A DNA stretch of 64,000 nt from Glandiceps talaboti (GCF_964340395.1 NC_135571.1:911001-975000); one strand, 5' to 3'. Positions 37,740 through 52,152 are shown, numbered from the stretch's first letter. Program-made: numbers and translations. The notes: generated by a model not told the origin, from the sequence alone.

Positions 37740-39250
37740 TTTTGTGATGATCGACATGGCTTTTTTTTTATAAATTAGAGAGTTTCAACTGAAAATAGGG
37801 CATTCACATATAAAATGTTGCAAGCAGTACATGTAGGACACATAATGTGGTATGTCAAATTTACCGCAAGCAATCTCGCAATCAGTTTTAAGATGTAATT
37901 TTATAAAATGCCAGGTATTCAATTCATGTCCCTGGAACTCAGTGATACAAATCTAAGCTTTTGTGATGACATGTCAGGAACTCTAACAAATAAGCAAAAA
38001 GAGGACACCTGCCTGACTTGTACTAAATTGCCACTGCTTCTTTCTTATATTATAAAGTGTCAGTTTTGAAATGAAATCTTACAAAATGGTGCGGTAAATC
38101 ATGCACTATCCATGAAAATTTCAGTTATATTGAAACTATTAATCTGTGGGTCTGTGTCAACTTCTCTAAATTTAGAACTTAAATTGATGTATAACAGATT
38201 AATAAATTTTGAACAAAATTGCTGCAAGCTTTCCCCATACATTCTGCAATCTGTTTTAAAATAGGATTTTATGAAATATCAGATATTGATGCTTCTTATT
38301 AATATAAAGTATCTTTATTCAGGGTGGTCTGGATGCCAACATGGTTTCTGTGAGTGGAGGTGTAAATGGTAACGATACTGTATAGGAACTAGACTATGTG
38401 AGTGGAGGCGTAAATGGTAACGATACTGTATTGGAACTAGACGAAATTCAGGGTAAAACTCAATACAGGCTACAAAAAATGCAAAGTGCTGAAAGGTCGG
38501 CTTCTTTCTATCAAGGCCCTCATAAAACATTCTGAATTTCAATGAAAACAAATATCTTTGTCGATACATTTCTGTAGAATTTAACTGACAAGAGTAAACA
38601 GGCCATTTTTATTTTGTTTTGTATGAATTAAATCTAACAATATTACATACACTTAGTTTTTTAATGGAATTTCAAAAATGGTCAAAACAATAAGTGTCTG
38701 AGATTTTATAAAATGTTACAAATCAGTGTGAGTCTGTGATGACAGATTTCTTTTAAAGAATTTAACTAAAACCGGGTCCATTTGTAGTTTACACTAAAAT
38801 TACTTGGCATACTTCAGTTATATTTCAACAAGTAATTTCATGAATAGAGATTTCTAGTTTCATGAAATGCTTTTAATATTATACGTCTAAAAATTCAATC
38901 AAATCTTACAAATTTACGAGTTGTAGTGACATGTTTCTTTTCAATATTAACTGACCGGGGCAAGATAGGCCATGTGGTTTGTATAACTTGCCTCTAACAT
39001 ACTGCACTTAATAGTTTTGAAATTAATGTCACAAAATATTCAAAAATGTAGTGCCTGAAAATTCAATGAAATATTACGAATCTATGAATCTGTCATGATA
39101 AAACTCTTTAGAACTACATTCACTGACAGCTAAGGGTAAAAAAGGGCATTTGTGTAGTTTGCAATAAAAGTGGTCAAACAATATTGTATACTTAATTCAC
39201 AGTGTAGAAATTGCCTCAAACAATTCCACATACTGCAATCACTTTAAGTT
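37740..39250. repeat. old, highly decayed tandem repeat, about 180-250 bp period
   Basis: Recurrent weak blocks are TTTGTGATGACATGT, a (T)TAACTGAC(A/C) motif, GGCCATTTGT-GTTT-TA, and ATTTTATAAAATG. They can be followed near 37740, 37970, 38120, 38560, 38750, 38930 and 39110. The copies are far diverged, so the exact period is uncertain. A fresh 58-bp duplication (GTGAGTGGAGG-GTAAATGGT) at 38350-38445 sits inside. Confidence 0.45.
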
Positions 39251-39595
39251 TAAAGATGGACTGCTTTTATAGGAATTGAGCTAATTAACACAAGAATTTT
39301 TACGATCAACATTGGGCTATCTGATGCCTCAATGACATACATCTCATCAGAATTTGAACTGATTGGATAAGACAATGGATAGAGATAATATATCTAATTG
39401 CCTTAAGTGTTTTCACAACACCATGTACATGTACATACACAGAGAGGTCAAGACTAAAATAAAAATGGTAGTTTATTAGCTGCAAGGCATTTTAATCAGT
39501 TCAGTACGAGAGCGATAAATTTGCACCAAAATTATAATTTGTACACTAACCTGATATTGTAACCTGCTTGAAGATGAAGGATATACGTCCATCAG

Positions 39596-39802
39596 TCACT
39601 GGCTAGATGTACACAGAGATACACTGTCATCAGATTGGGAAAGCAGAGATGTGAAGTCGTCTGTATATTTTAAAAAGGCTTCTGTGGAATTTCCATAATA
39701 AACAGATATACACCGAGATGGGTCTTCAGTGCAGAATGATGGGATGTCAGTCCAGCTACTAACTAGGATGGTTTCTGACTTCAATCCTGGTGTCGTACAC
39801 AC
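39596..39802 (-). other. unrecognised minus-strand open frame, possible terminal exon
   Basis: A 68-codon frame with ordinary amino-acid composition (TDIPSFC, STEAFLKYTDDF, SDDSVSLC) in a region without obvious repeats. No family recognised, no clear splice acceptor was fixed, and no neighbouring exon was found. It may be chance. Confidence 0.2.
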
Positions 39803-40750
39803 TAATACAACAGCAGCTGGTGTCTATGGTTGCTTCACAGGGAAGTATTAATGTTATGACGATGAATATGATGAGATGCAGCAAGCTCTTGTATCTATGG
39901 TATACTACCCCACTTATAATTCTCCATCACATGCTGTTCCATCAATAGCTGTCACTCCCTCACACAATAATGTCCACTTTATAATAATAGCAGCCGGCAA
40001 ACAATGTACATGCAAAAATATGTAGGTTTCATAAAAAATTGTTCAAAATACCACATCACTTTTGAGTCTTGAACAAATATTTTGGCAGAAATTTATCAGT
40101 ACGCTTAATGTCCTTGATAATTATCTAAAATAATCTTCAAATTTGACAAAAAGTTGCAAAAATGCACAAAATTTGTTCACATTAATTTGACATAAAAAAT
40201 AGAATGTACATGTACACTGAATAGGTTAATGACATTCATTTCTCTTGAGTTCATAATTGATTATTACATGGAATTATATTTACCATACAGTACAGTACAC
40301 ACAGAAAGAAAACAGCTTTAACCTTTCTTTCAATATGCCTATCAAAATCATGCTGTTGTTGCATGCCTGTATGGTTGTTATGCCATATTGGGTTTACATC
40401 CACAACACAGACTGTTTCTAAATCAATACACAGAATATGTAATTATTAAGATTAATATACAATTATCATGGAGACTGTTTTTTTTAATCAAAATATGAAA
40501 AAAGAAATGCCATTACTTTTATGGAAACATCAAAGTTCACCCATATTAATTTGAATTCATATGCTGGTCATTTATTTTTGGTGTGTATCTAAATGCCATT
40601 TTATTTTGCCTTGACCTCCACAATAAATATACACAAGGATGATGTCTGAATGTTTCAAATAAAAGCCAACCCCAAGATAAGATATTCCTCAGTTATAAAA
40701 TTTCTGAGAGAGTTTGATGAGGTGTCAAAGAAGAAAATGAAGATGATAGA
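39803..40750. other. no supported feature
   Basis: AT-rich sequence between the 39596 frame and the MITE at 40751. Confidence 0.35.
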
Positions 40751-40998
40751 TGAAAGTGGCCATATGGATGAGAATTTGGTATTTATTGATGCAAAAGGTG
40801 TAAAAAGTGTTGTTATTGTACGTACAATAACAAACATTTTACACATTGTTTAATGTTTTGCAATGTATTGCGATATGAACATGGACTTGGTATATGTTAT
40901 TTCACATTATTTTTCCAAGTAGAAAAACATAGTGAAAGTGTTTTATCAAATGAAAATCCAAAATAAATACCAAATTCTCATCCATATGGCCACTTTAA
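40751..40998. mobile_element. palindromic MITE, TTAA family (copy 3, left arm deleted)
   Basis: The right arm and centre match 2204-2556 closely, including GTACGTACAATAACAA and ACATGGACTTGGTATATG. The right border is CCATATGGCCACT-TTAA. About 110 bp of the left arm is missing, leaving GGCCATATGGATGAGAA and ATTTATT. The left TTAA is now TGAA. The 67- and 63-codon frames here are shadows of the element. Confidence 0.8.
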
Positions 40999-42680
40999 CA
41001 CTACATGTAGAATGAACTGTTAAAGTCTAAAAAGATCTGGTTTCTAGCTGTAATAAAAAATTTTAAAACAAAAAGTGACCACAGATGAGGCAAAGGCATG
41101 AAGGTGTACACGGATATAGAAGTAAATTGTTACCATTTTTAATACCTTTTTGCATGTAAAAAATGTTTAGGGTCGGGCTAAACGTCGGTCGGGTTACTGG
41201 AAACACATGATTTTTTATTTTGCCTAAGATTATTTTTAATACAGAGTATTTTTAGATCTAATTATTGTCATAAATCACACCATCTTTTACGTCACCGCCC
41301 AACACACATCATCAAGAATTTTCATTCCATGAACAGAAATATATACTCTCGATTAACACACAAAGTAATCTTACAGATTAGAAAATAATCACCTTGGGGA
41401 GAGGTTTTCTATTAAAAAACATCACAAAGAAATGGTATTACTTTGAAGATTTACTTTGAAGAATGAATGGATACAAAGGAGTTTATTCCCAAATCATCCA
41501 TTTTTTATCAACTCTGAATTTGTACCATTAATGTTACTACATCTCTGCTAACAAGTTACTACCATTAATGTTATTACATCTCTGCTAACAAACTACGTCA
41601 ATGATAAAACTACCTTTTTTTTGAAATCTAGTTTTGAAACACTTGTGTACCTGACCAAACAACAGAACATCATTACATGGATTTCATTAAGATGTCTAAG
41701 AAATTCACATAGAATATTTTCATTACATTTGAACTTTTTGCATGTGAACCTTTTTTTGCTAGTATTTTTCTAATATCAGGCCTTTTTTTACAGTTTTTCA
41801 AATAGTGTATTTTTGTCGTCTTTTATTTTTGTTTCATTTTTCCTGTTAGTTGTAGAGCATAGTGATTATCTTTAATATAATGCACTTTATAAGAATTAAA
41901 TATTATGACTATGATTCTTATTAAAAGCTTCCTAGTCGCTTCAAAAACTAGATTCCAAAAAGATAAATTGTCAGTACCACTAAATAAAATTTAGATACGT
42001 ATCAATTTTTATTCAACTATGCTGCATCAATTTGCATATGATATTTGATAACCAGTGTGCATCTTTCAAAAAAGAATAAAAAGCGTCTTTCATTTTCTAA
42101 TTGGTAAGAATTGTATATTGAATATGATGTTAAGAGAAAATTATTTCTAACCCCCCACCCCCACCCTGTCAAACTGTGTTTAATGACATATCATCATTAT
42201 CTGTTACGCCATATGCCGTTGGTTGATTTACCACTTAACAAAAGTATCACAGAGTTCCGCCTGTAGCTGGTAATTAACTTCTGTTAGCAACTTGGAACCC
42301 AGTTGGAGGTCCGGGTTTACTTTTTTCAGCTCGGTGATCCATATGGTTTTTTGGGCTTCCATGTGGTCTTCTAGTTTTACATGGCCTTTAGAGCTACTAC
42401 GAGAGCTAGTCTGAGAGCTAGTCTGGCTGGTGATTCCTCATGAGATGGCCTAGCTAAATTACATAATACTGTTTGATAATTAGTGCACATCTTCAAAATA
42501 ACATAAAACTTGACTTCCCTCTTTTCTATATATCTCATGCTGGGTACGTAATATAATGTTACAGAATAATAGGAGTACAAATCATGTCATGCCATCTCAA
42601 CTTAAATAATTTATAATTATTTAATAATCTACATCTTAAAAAAATAAATAATGGATTCAAATTGAAAAATTATGAAAATG
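40999..42680. other. non-coding stretch
   Basis: No supported gene. A 42-bp duplication (CCATTAATGTTA-TACATCTC) lies at 41523-41600. Bases 42240-42450 contain a minus-strand stretch whose short translations (EDHMEAQKTIWI) are faintly retrotransposon-like, but this is too weak to call. Confidence 0.35.
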
Positions 42681-42742
42681 GGAAAATTACTTAGCCTAGG
42701 GGGTCATACAACTCATGACCCCCCTAGGCTAAGTAATTTTCC
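42681..42742. repeat. near-perfect 27-bp hairpin
   Basis: GGAAAATTACTTAGCCTAGG and GGGTCAT (42681-42707) pair with ATGACCCCCCTAGGCTAAGT and AATTTTCC (42715-42742), leaving a 7-base loop and one bulged C. Confidence 0.93.
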
Positions 42743-42794
42743 AATCACATGATATATGAGAATATGAATATTGATTGAAAAAACAATATGACAT

Positions 42795-43065
42795 TTATAC
42801 CATGCACAAGCAGAGTTGAAGAAGAAAATATGGAATGTATTCCCTAGTCGTTCTGTCACAATAATGCATGTCTATGTACAAGCAGATTTAAGTTGAAGAA
42901 GAAAATATGGAATGTATCCTTAGTCGTTCTATGTCACAACAATGCACGTCTATGTCACAACATTACTTTCGCCAATTTTTCTTTGATATTACCGGCGTTG
43001 ATATAATTATGTAATACTCGTGACCTAAGATTGAAGAAAATATTGGGAATAACATCTAAATATAT
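42795..43065. repeat. 76-bp duplication plus third-family MITE fragment
   Basis: AGAAGAAAATATGGAATGTA occurs twice (about 42820 and 42897), followed each time by TAGTCGTTCT and ACAA-AATGCA-GTCTATGT. The right end (TACTCGTGACCTAAGATTGA, ATATTGGGAATAACATC) is an end of the 35858-36101 family. Confidence 0.65.
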
Positions 43066-43094
43066 ATTGTACATCTATATTCATTTTCTGTATT

Positions 43095-44495
43095 ATGATA
43101 CAGGCCTCAAAATTAATTCTTTTTGCCCACCTGCCCAATGGGCAGGTAACTTTGAAAGTTACATGCCCAACCACAATTTCTACCTGCCCAATTTCTTTGT
43201 ACAGTTGGCTATTATAGCACATCACTGTGGCACAGTAGTCATTCACGTCATATTGAGTTTGCCATTTTAAAGTATGCATGGTCTTACGTACCAAACCTAT
43301 GATACCCAAATTGAGTGCAATCATGTTCAAAAAATAGACATATATAGATTTGTTAATTTCATCTTTGAACAAATGAATATCAGCTTGTTTTTTATTGTTA
43401 TTGTTCATGTTTTTAAAACAATTTTTCAATCATGTTCCCAAACATTATATGTCTCTGGAGGTGCAATAAATGATTATTATTATAATAAAAATTATTACAT
43501 TCACTTTGTAACTTTGCCCTGAACTATTGTATGATTTTATCAGGAGTAATTACATTCATACTAAAAAAAGTAGCATTGACATCCTTGGCAATCTTTTCAA
43601 GTTATCCAATTTGAATTTTAGTATGTAACTTTTTGAAACACTTAGGTGACTGTCATTAGTATGCAGCACTTTGCTAGAGGTCTAAGAGGAATTATCATTT
43701 TTACATGTCACTGATTAAAAATCATTACTTCTATGAAAGAATTTTCTTCCCTGTGAACTTATCAAAATAATCCAAAACAAAGTGGAAACATTTCCAGAAC
43801 TCACAGTACTCCTTTGGGATTGAAAGTGATATTGTAAACATCAGTAACATGCCATGCATGTGTACAAAATTAAGACCGTCTTGGTTGACCTTGGAGTACA
43901 GCATACAGTACACGTCTTCTGTAACTTGTATTTTGTAAGTGTTAATCATTAATGTTAGCAATACTATAGCAAGACATTGTGAAGTGTCGACACCAACAAA
44001 CTTACATTCAAACATTCCAACATTGAAAGTAAGGAGTTCAGTGAACAATTTAGATCCATAATATCTACATTTCAATATTGGACAATTATCATCATATGAA
44101 AGTGAAGTAAAATAAAAGACAATTCTTGAAATTGGTCCACCGGTTCAAAAGTTATTACTGTTTTACCATGCTAAAATTTGCCCGATTTTGAGAAAATTGA
44201 GTTGAACTTTTCTGTTCATGTAGTTTATATTACTAATTAAACATTCTCCAAAGTGATAAAATAATTGTTTAGAGTTTATATGTATCACATTTAGTGATTG
44301 AAAGTATCAAATAATTATTAAAAGAAAATATAGTAGGGAGTTTAGTGAAATTTTCATCTTTAACAATGTTTACTTATTTTTCAAAACTAATATGAATTGA
44401 ATATGAATTTACATAGGTGTAATTAATTGTCTTGTATGTATGATATTAATTTCATATTAGACAGCAAATATTAAATATATGCAAACCTCGCCTGA
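43095..44495. other. no supported gene
   Basis: A small palindrome ACCTGCCCAATGGGCAGGT lies at 43129-43147. Frames at 43025-43429 (minus), 43274-43522 (plus) and 43731-44075 (minus, 114 codons) have no recognisable domain. The last has fairly ordinary composition but no splice or start context. Confidence 0.35.
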
Positions 44496-44583
44496 TCATG
44501 GAGAATAGTTCAATGAACTTCAGAAGATCCATATACTCTGGACATCCCTCTTTCCTGTGTTATTCTTTCCTTCTTTCTCCTAA

Positions 44584-47500
44584 CTATTTGTTGTCTACTC
44601 CCTTCAAATTGTTGTTAATATCGTCAGCAAAGTTTGGTAGGAAACCTGTTGTAAGAATGATAATCTTTAGATTCTGTGCAAGTTGTGATATTGTCAGTTT
44701 TTTCCCCTGATCCTGCCACTTCTTTAGCTTTTTGTTTACAAGTTTTGTCTTTAAAATGTCAACATGAAACTGAATCTGGTCTTTATTATTAAGTGCTTTC
44801 ACTTGTTCACTTCTCTTCATCTGCTTGCAGAGATTAGGCACTCTATAAGTCTACTTTATCATTATTATTATTAATCTCTCTTAGTTTTTGCTCTACTTCT
44901 AATTCACTTTTACAAACCCCATACTTATTTCTAATCCTGTGTTCCAATTGAACTGTCTTCCGTTGTTTTCTTTGTAGTTATTTGTGTTTCTTCTACACTC
45001 TCATTCTCTGTAATTATCGTCTTTTCTTCCTTAGATCCTTACTGTATTGTTCTCTTTTTTACGTTTTTGGAGCTTCTTTTCTTGCGATCTTTAAGTATTT
45101 TGTCTTAATTTTTGGGGGGAAGAGTAGTAAATGATATTTTGTTCTCATTTCTAGAATAACATAAGATTCCTGTTTTTGATTATCTTCCTTTTTGAGGGGC
45201 TCTTCTTATCTGTCTATCAAGGTCAGAAAAGTCACTTTCACATCTTATATTAGTCAGTGGTGCGCATTCCACACCTCATCAATCAATATACTACTGGGTT
45301 GGTTCTCGTTCTCCCCAAGTAGTTGATTCTTTTACAGTTGTCTGTCTACAACAGGGGTCATAGATTTGCAAAAACGCTGTAATACTTTGGAGGTTAAGGC
45401 ATCAAACTCTGTATCCCTTTCCTTTGGAAATAAGTTCGAGTACAATTCATCCTTGGTTACAGTTGTATCAGTTAAGTATGATGTTTCATTTAACAATGGT
45501 GATGGATCTATTGCATTGTCAGCTATTAAGCATGTTTTAATTCTAGCCAGTGTGGGTTCATGTCATAGTAGTGAATATCTGTTCTTTCTAACACAGACGC
45601 ATTAATGGCCCAGATATTAATTTTGAGATTATACCGAGTGCCCTTACACTCTGCCATTACCAACTTCTCATCTAAAATGGAACCTATTACACTTATCAAT
45701 TTGTTCACAGAGTCAACTCGTCCTGACTTCAAAAAGTCAGAGATATGGTTTCAATGGTAACAGACGGCTGCGCCCTGATGAAATGCTATGTTAAATCTAT
45801 GGTGTTGAAATGTTGTTAGATGATTCATTTCTTTTATTTCATCTAAATAAGTGAAAACTCCTGATTTCTGACATCCAGAGTTGGTGAAGGCTTTACTAGC
45901 TTGGTACAGAAGTGCAAAGCAGTGTGACTGGTTACCAAGTGGTCCCTTCTCTGTATTTCAATTGATCTTTGTTTTCACTTTCAAAACATTTACTTGAGTT
46001 ACTGACTGCTGTTGCCAAACCACTAAGGACATGCATACCACACAATTCATGATTCATACTAGTTTTCTCAGATTTGTTTAACTTGTCCCAGTTCTTTTCC
46101 ATTATTGGTATAGTAAATTTTCTCTCAATTCTTATTTGCTTTTGTATTTTTCGTTCACTACATGATGATCGCTCATTATGTTTTCACTGTGGAGGAGCAG
46201 TTGTGCATATCATATTTCTTGACGTTCAATATCATTTTCAGAGATTGCCTCAATAAGCTCATGGAAGGTGTGCGTGGTGGCTGATATATAGTCATCAGCA
46301 CTCCCTCTCAAGAGTTCTTGAAACCCTAAGGAGAGTGATGTTTTATCAGGGCGTGTAACCTGGATCCCAGCATAATCAATAAATCCCTTTCTAGTACCAT
46401 CTGAATGGAGAGTGTTTATTGGTGGCTGATCTAGGATTTTGGAAGCTGCCTCAGGGCCTGTGCAATCACTAAAGCTTCGACTTACATCATTGATGTCAGT
46501 AATCTGCTAGGTAGTCTCTCAACATCAACATTTAGAAGGTTTTTAAGTACAGATTTAACTATATAGCAGACCAGCTTTCGATAGATACATTATGAGCCAG
46601 TAGATCATAGTACGACGTCTGAAATATACTGTCTGTATATTTTTTCCCATCTTTGAATGTTTTTACGTCTGGTTCATTGTCAAGCATGTCATTTATTTGT
46701 TGATTTTCATTTTCTAATTCAGATATTTGTTCTTTAGCATGTTCTAATTTCATTTGATCACTTCTCTTAATCGTCACAGCCTTTCGTTTCCAGAAGCTTT
46801 TATTTTTTTGGAGATTTTTCTTTTTCTTTTAATATCTGATCCAGTTGTTTGTTGAGTTTCTGTGTTTCTTCTGTTACTTTATCTAACATTTCATTTTTGT
46901 CTCTGAGTTGTTTGCTCATCTCTGATATTTGATCATCACGTCGTTTTATTCTTTTGTTTACATTTCTAGATGATAATGATGCTATTTTCTCTTTCAGCTG
47001 AGCAACGAGACTTATGTTTGTACTTTTCTGATAGTTTCTCCATCTTTTTTTTTATTTCTCTAGAGCTGCTAATTTTTCTTCAGACAATTCCTCCATAGCT
47101 TGAGTTAGATTACTTATTTCTTCATAACTGTCAGCTAGACTACAAGTAAATCTTCTAATTTAATTTTCCAAATCTATGTTACTTGTACCATAATTCTTCT
47201 TGATTAGAAATTCCCTCATTCTCAACACCACTAACTCTATCTTGAAGTGTTCTAGCTGGTGCCTTATAGGGTTAACTTAGAAAGCTCTCTACATCATTAC
47301 CACTTTGTTTAATTTTCAAATACTTATCATGTAGACGTCTCCATTGCTGACTAACTGCTGTCACACTAAGATCACTGGTTCCAAAATAAGTACACCTAAC
47401 CACTACATAGCATGACTCCGGCTCCATATCACTGGTTCCTAACATAACTACACCTAACCACTTCATAGAATGACTCCATCATCACTGGTTCCTAACGTAA

Positions 47501-48324
47501 GTACACCTAAAACCACTTCACAGAATGACTCCATGTCACTGGTTCCTAACGTAAGTACACCTAACCACTTCATAGCATGACTCCATGTCACTGGTTCCTA
47601 TCATAAGTACACCTAACCACTTCATAGCATGACTCCGGCTCCATATCACTGGTTCCTAACATAACTACACCTAACCACTTCATAGAATGACTCCATCATC
47701 ACTGGTTCCTAACATAAGTACACCTATTAAAACCACTTCATAGAATGACTCCATCTCACTGGTTCCTAACATAACTACACCTATAGTAACCACTTCATAG
47801 AATGACTCCATGTCACTGGTTCCTAACGTAAGTACACCTAACCACTTCATAGCATGACTCCATGGAAGGTGTTTTCTCACCAGGAAATTCCTTAATTCCA
47901 GTATGTGCCTATACTTCTAGGTTCATTGTACCATCTTCATTCTGAGGAAAGCTACAAGTTTTCAATATCTCTGGTGTGATGTGTTTGTCTTGAAAAGTAG
48001 ATGACAATTTTGGTATGGAAGTTGTAATTGGAATATTAGCTTGTATAATATCAGCTTCATTCTCTTCCTGTCTTGATATATCTATCATCTTCCTAACTTT
48101 CCTGACTAGATTGCTAACTTTGGATGGTAAGTTCATGTTCAGCTCAAATAACCTAAGGACATAGGCAACACCTGCTGAATATTTGTAACTGTGGTCTGAA
48201 GCCTATTGTGAAGACTAAGAAGAAGCTCATTTGTCAAAAGAACATCACATCCTATCTCTTCTAATGTTGTCTTTCCTGAAAATAGACTTTCTAGATTATC
48301 ACAGATTGTGAGAGTAGTTTCCAT
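44584..48324 (-). pseudogene. decayed coiled-coil protein of a multicopy invertebrate family
   Basis: The minus strand holds consecutive protein-like blocks broken by frameshifts and stops. The order is METTLTICDNLESLF (48324), NLVRKVRKMIDIS (48110), a heptad-rich Lys/Glu coiled coil (47250-46560, for example EQISELENENQQIND), a conserved-looking globular block (46500-46213, with NTLHSDGTRKGFIDYAGIQV), an in-frame TGA at 46210-46212, then SDHHVVNEK, CGMHVLSGLATA (about 46005-46045) and a basic C-terminal block (44841-44584). From memory, proteins with such HSDGTRK and GMHVLSGLA blocks are repeated in several invertebrate genomes, so a transposon-borne gene is possible. The function is unknown. 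A minisatellite interrupts the region at 47395-47870. The reading frame cannot be restored by splicing alone. Confidence 0.65.
47395..47872. repeat. 52-60-bp minisatellite inside the pseudogene
   Basis: About nine units of ACACCTAACCACTTCATAG, CATGACTCCATG and TCACTGGTTCCTAACGTAAG with small indels. Longer units contain CGGCTCCATA or an additional TTAAAACC. A composite block (47402-47470) recurs at 47630-47700. It separates the N-terminal blocks of the pseudogene from its coiled coil. Confidence 0.93.
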
Positions 48325-49312
48325 ACTCTAAGTGGAGAAAAATATATCGACAGTTATTAAATTGTATATACCATTTCTACTACACATTGATCTGATTTAA
48401 TATTATAGCATTTTTAAAGACCAAAAAATTACCTTCTCATAAGGCAAATCTCCATAGTGTCATCCTTAGAGCATATTAGAATGTATTTCCAACATAAAAA
48501 TATAAAAATTTGAACGTTACGAGTTGTTGAAGTAAAATTTTGTTACTAATTAAATCTAAAAGTCACTTCATGTTTTGTACTTCTGGGTTAAACATGACTC
48601 TGCCGGTGGTCAATGTAGTTACTACGAAATCACAAAACCATTAGTAAAATAATAAAAGTTCAGGGATTTTTATTTTCAAACTGAATACTAGTATCAATAT
48701 CCACTACACATGCAATAACTGATTTCACGTATTTAAAAATGTTCCTCAAAACACAAACTACAACACGGAACATGGAATGTGTAGTACCATGGCTTCAATA
48801 TTGACTAAGTTGTAACGACAGTCGATAACATTTATGATCATCACTGCATGTAGGAAGTACAAAAATATAGAACACAATGCTTTCTTACTGAATAAACTCA
48901 TCGAAACAAAATGAAACAAGAACTGGGCCCACAAACTTCACCCAATCAGTTACATTGAGAACCCGGTCGAATGCTGACGTCCAAATTTGTACAGTGTTTT
49001 TATAAAGGGAGATCGTCAATGACATACTAAATGAATAACTCAGAAACGTAGTTTAAATACCAAGTGATCTAAAATAACTGTTTAGAAGACTATGTACCGT
49101 ATATAAATACAAAATCACGTGACAAACACTTCAAGATTATTTTAAGGCTATATATGTCGGCCCTAAACACATATCATCTTACAGCTAATTTTATTGGCTA
49201 TGATTTTAGCTAGATTTGAAAGGTCTCACTAGATTGGCTCTCCTAATTGTCTTTGCTGAATATCTCAAAAAAGCATTTGCCTCCATGATTGTCTATTTTT
49301 GGCGCCAATTGA
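48325..49312. other. spacer upstream of the pseudogene
   Basis: No gene. It contains a CCAATCAG at 48941 and an inverted CCAAT (ATTGGCTA) at 49193, possibly promoter remnants. No defined transcription start can be placed. Confidence 0.3.
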
Positions 49313-50488
<1,176 letters not shown>

Positions 50489-50600
50489 CCATGGATTGTA
50501 TGCTCTCCCAGGGAGTTGAAGTATCATGGGCCGTTGTGCTGCCATTGATCCATGACAGGGGTAATAAAATGTGAGCACCTTGAGCTCTCAGGGGTCTGCA
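50489..50600 (+). mobile_element. SINE 3' fragment
   Basis: ATGCTCTCCCAGGGAGTTGA, GGGCCGTTGTGCTGCCATTG and GAGCACCTTGAGCTC match the distal body and tail of the 21465 SINE. It is directly joined to the macrosatellite end. Confidence 0.65.
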
Positions 50601-51959
50601 TTTTTCAAACTGAAGAATCTATTATGGGGTCCACTCTACATTATTTTTTATTTTGCATGGTCTACTCTAAACATGTGGTCCATTGTCCTTTGCCAAACCT
50701 CAACTTAACTGATGTGTCATTGGTTTAATTTGGTCTAAAATTGGCAATTCCAAAAATCCAGCAATTGTCCAATATGGGGTAAATGACACTGGTTTTTGGT
50801 CAAAATGTGTTTTCTATCCCCATTTTATAGCCAATAAGACTTATAGCTGTGATTGTGTATACCCTACTGTTTAGACCAACTAAAGCACTGTTAATCACCC
50901 AATAATGCATGACGGATTCTTTGCATTAGCAGTTCAAGTGCAACTTTCCCGACTTGGTGAGCCAGCAGGTTGGGTGTCATAAAAATTGTTTGCATCTCTA
51001 AGGCTATTTGCAATGTCACTGATAATGGGTCAGTAAAACTGATATGATATTAGGGGCTTCACTCTTAGATATTGAGCTTAGATTTGCCTGATGTGTTATG
51101 TAGTAGTGCTTTATCACATTTGTAAATATTGCCAACAAACATTATTCAGTGATAAGAAAGATAAGAAACCCCACTTCTTAGCTAATGGCTCGATTCTGTA
51201 ATGCAATGTGTTTATAAAAATGATACTATCAAGCTACATAGAAAGATATTATGAACATTGACAAATGAACTATGACATGGTATTAATTAACCTAGTTAAC
51301 TGTATTATGTACACAACATATCTGTTACCTCTTAGATGACCTTATTTCAAACCACCCTCCTCAAACTACGTCACCCCTCTCACATACTGTTCTTGAAAAT
51401 CACCCTCCTCAAACTACACCCCTCTTACATACTGTTCTGGAAAATCACTCCCCCACCCCAGGAATTACACACACCAGTTTAATAACTAAACTACATTCTT
51501 TGTGTATCACCCAACTCAATATATTATCAAGGAACTCAGAAATAGTTATTTTGAAGTATACAATCATAAAATGCATCCATATACTGTAAATCCATCTCTC
51601 AAAACATTCCTCAATGAATGCTAAATAGTATCCAATGTGAAAGGGCTCAAAGAAATCTGACATGACAACGTAGACATTCGGTGATGTAAATTAAAAGTAA
51701 AATTAAAATTACTCAGGTGAAGTCAAACTGACAGCTTTGAATGTTTACGGATGAATAGTCAATGGTTTACAATATACCCAGGTCAAAGGTCACAATGATA
51801 GACTAACCATATCAAAATTAATAAAGATTATTAATATTTTAGCTCACAAAAACCCCAAAATGTAAGAATGGAGTTATTTATTTCTTATCTGTTTAAGCAT
51901 AATGAGAACATTACTTTCAATTTTAGAATGCTGTTCAATAGAGCTGTATAATAATTAAC
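50601..51959. other. non-coding stretch
   Basis: No gene. A two-copy duplication (CACCCTCCTCAAACTAC, ACATACTGTTCT-GAAAATCA) lies at 51352-51447. Confidence 0.4.
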
Positions 51960-52152
51960 AAGATATACAATGCTTACCAGTAGTAATGAAATCACCAAAA
52001 CTTGTGAAGTCTCACCAGAAATAGTGGATGCGGAAACTGACATCAACTTAAACAGGCAAGATAACACTTTTCTTCCAATCTGTAATGGCTGTACATCTGA
52101 TGAGAAGAAACCAATAACTCAGAGACCATATGGAAAACAACAGAAAACATAA
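51960..52152 (+). other. candidate 3'-terminal exon of unknown gene
   Basis: TTACCAG at about 51974-51980 could be a splice acceptor. The frame then runs to a stop at 52150-52152 with ordinary protein composition (EVSPEIVDAETDINLN, FLPICNGCTSDEKKP). No family recognised and no upstream exon found. It is of interest because a frameshifted duplicate of its end and 3' flank lies at 54645-54870. Confidence 0.25.

Noticed and set aside
40650-40853. 67-codon plus and 63-codon minus open frames
   Set aside because: Largely inside the palindromic TTAA MITE, which explains why both strands are open.
42240-42450. Possible retrotransposon coding remnant on the minus strand
   Set aside because: Only a short stretch (EDHMEAQKTIWI) looks protein-like, with stops on both sides. 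Too weak to assign.
43731-44075. 114-codon minus-strand open frame
   Set aside because: Ordinary-looking composition, but no recognisable domain, no splice sites or neighbouring exons found. Not enough to call a gene.
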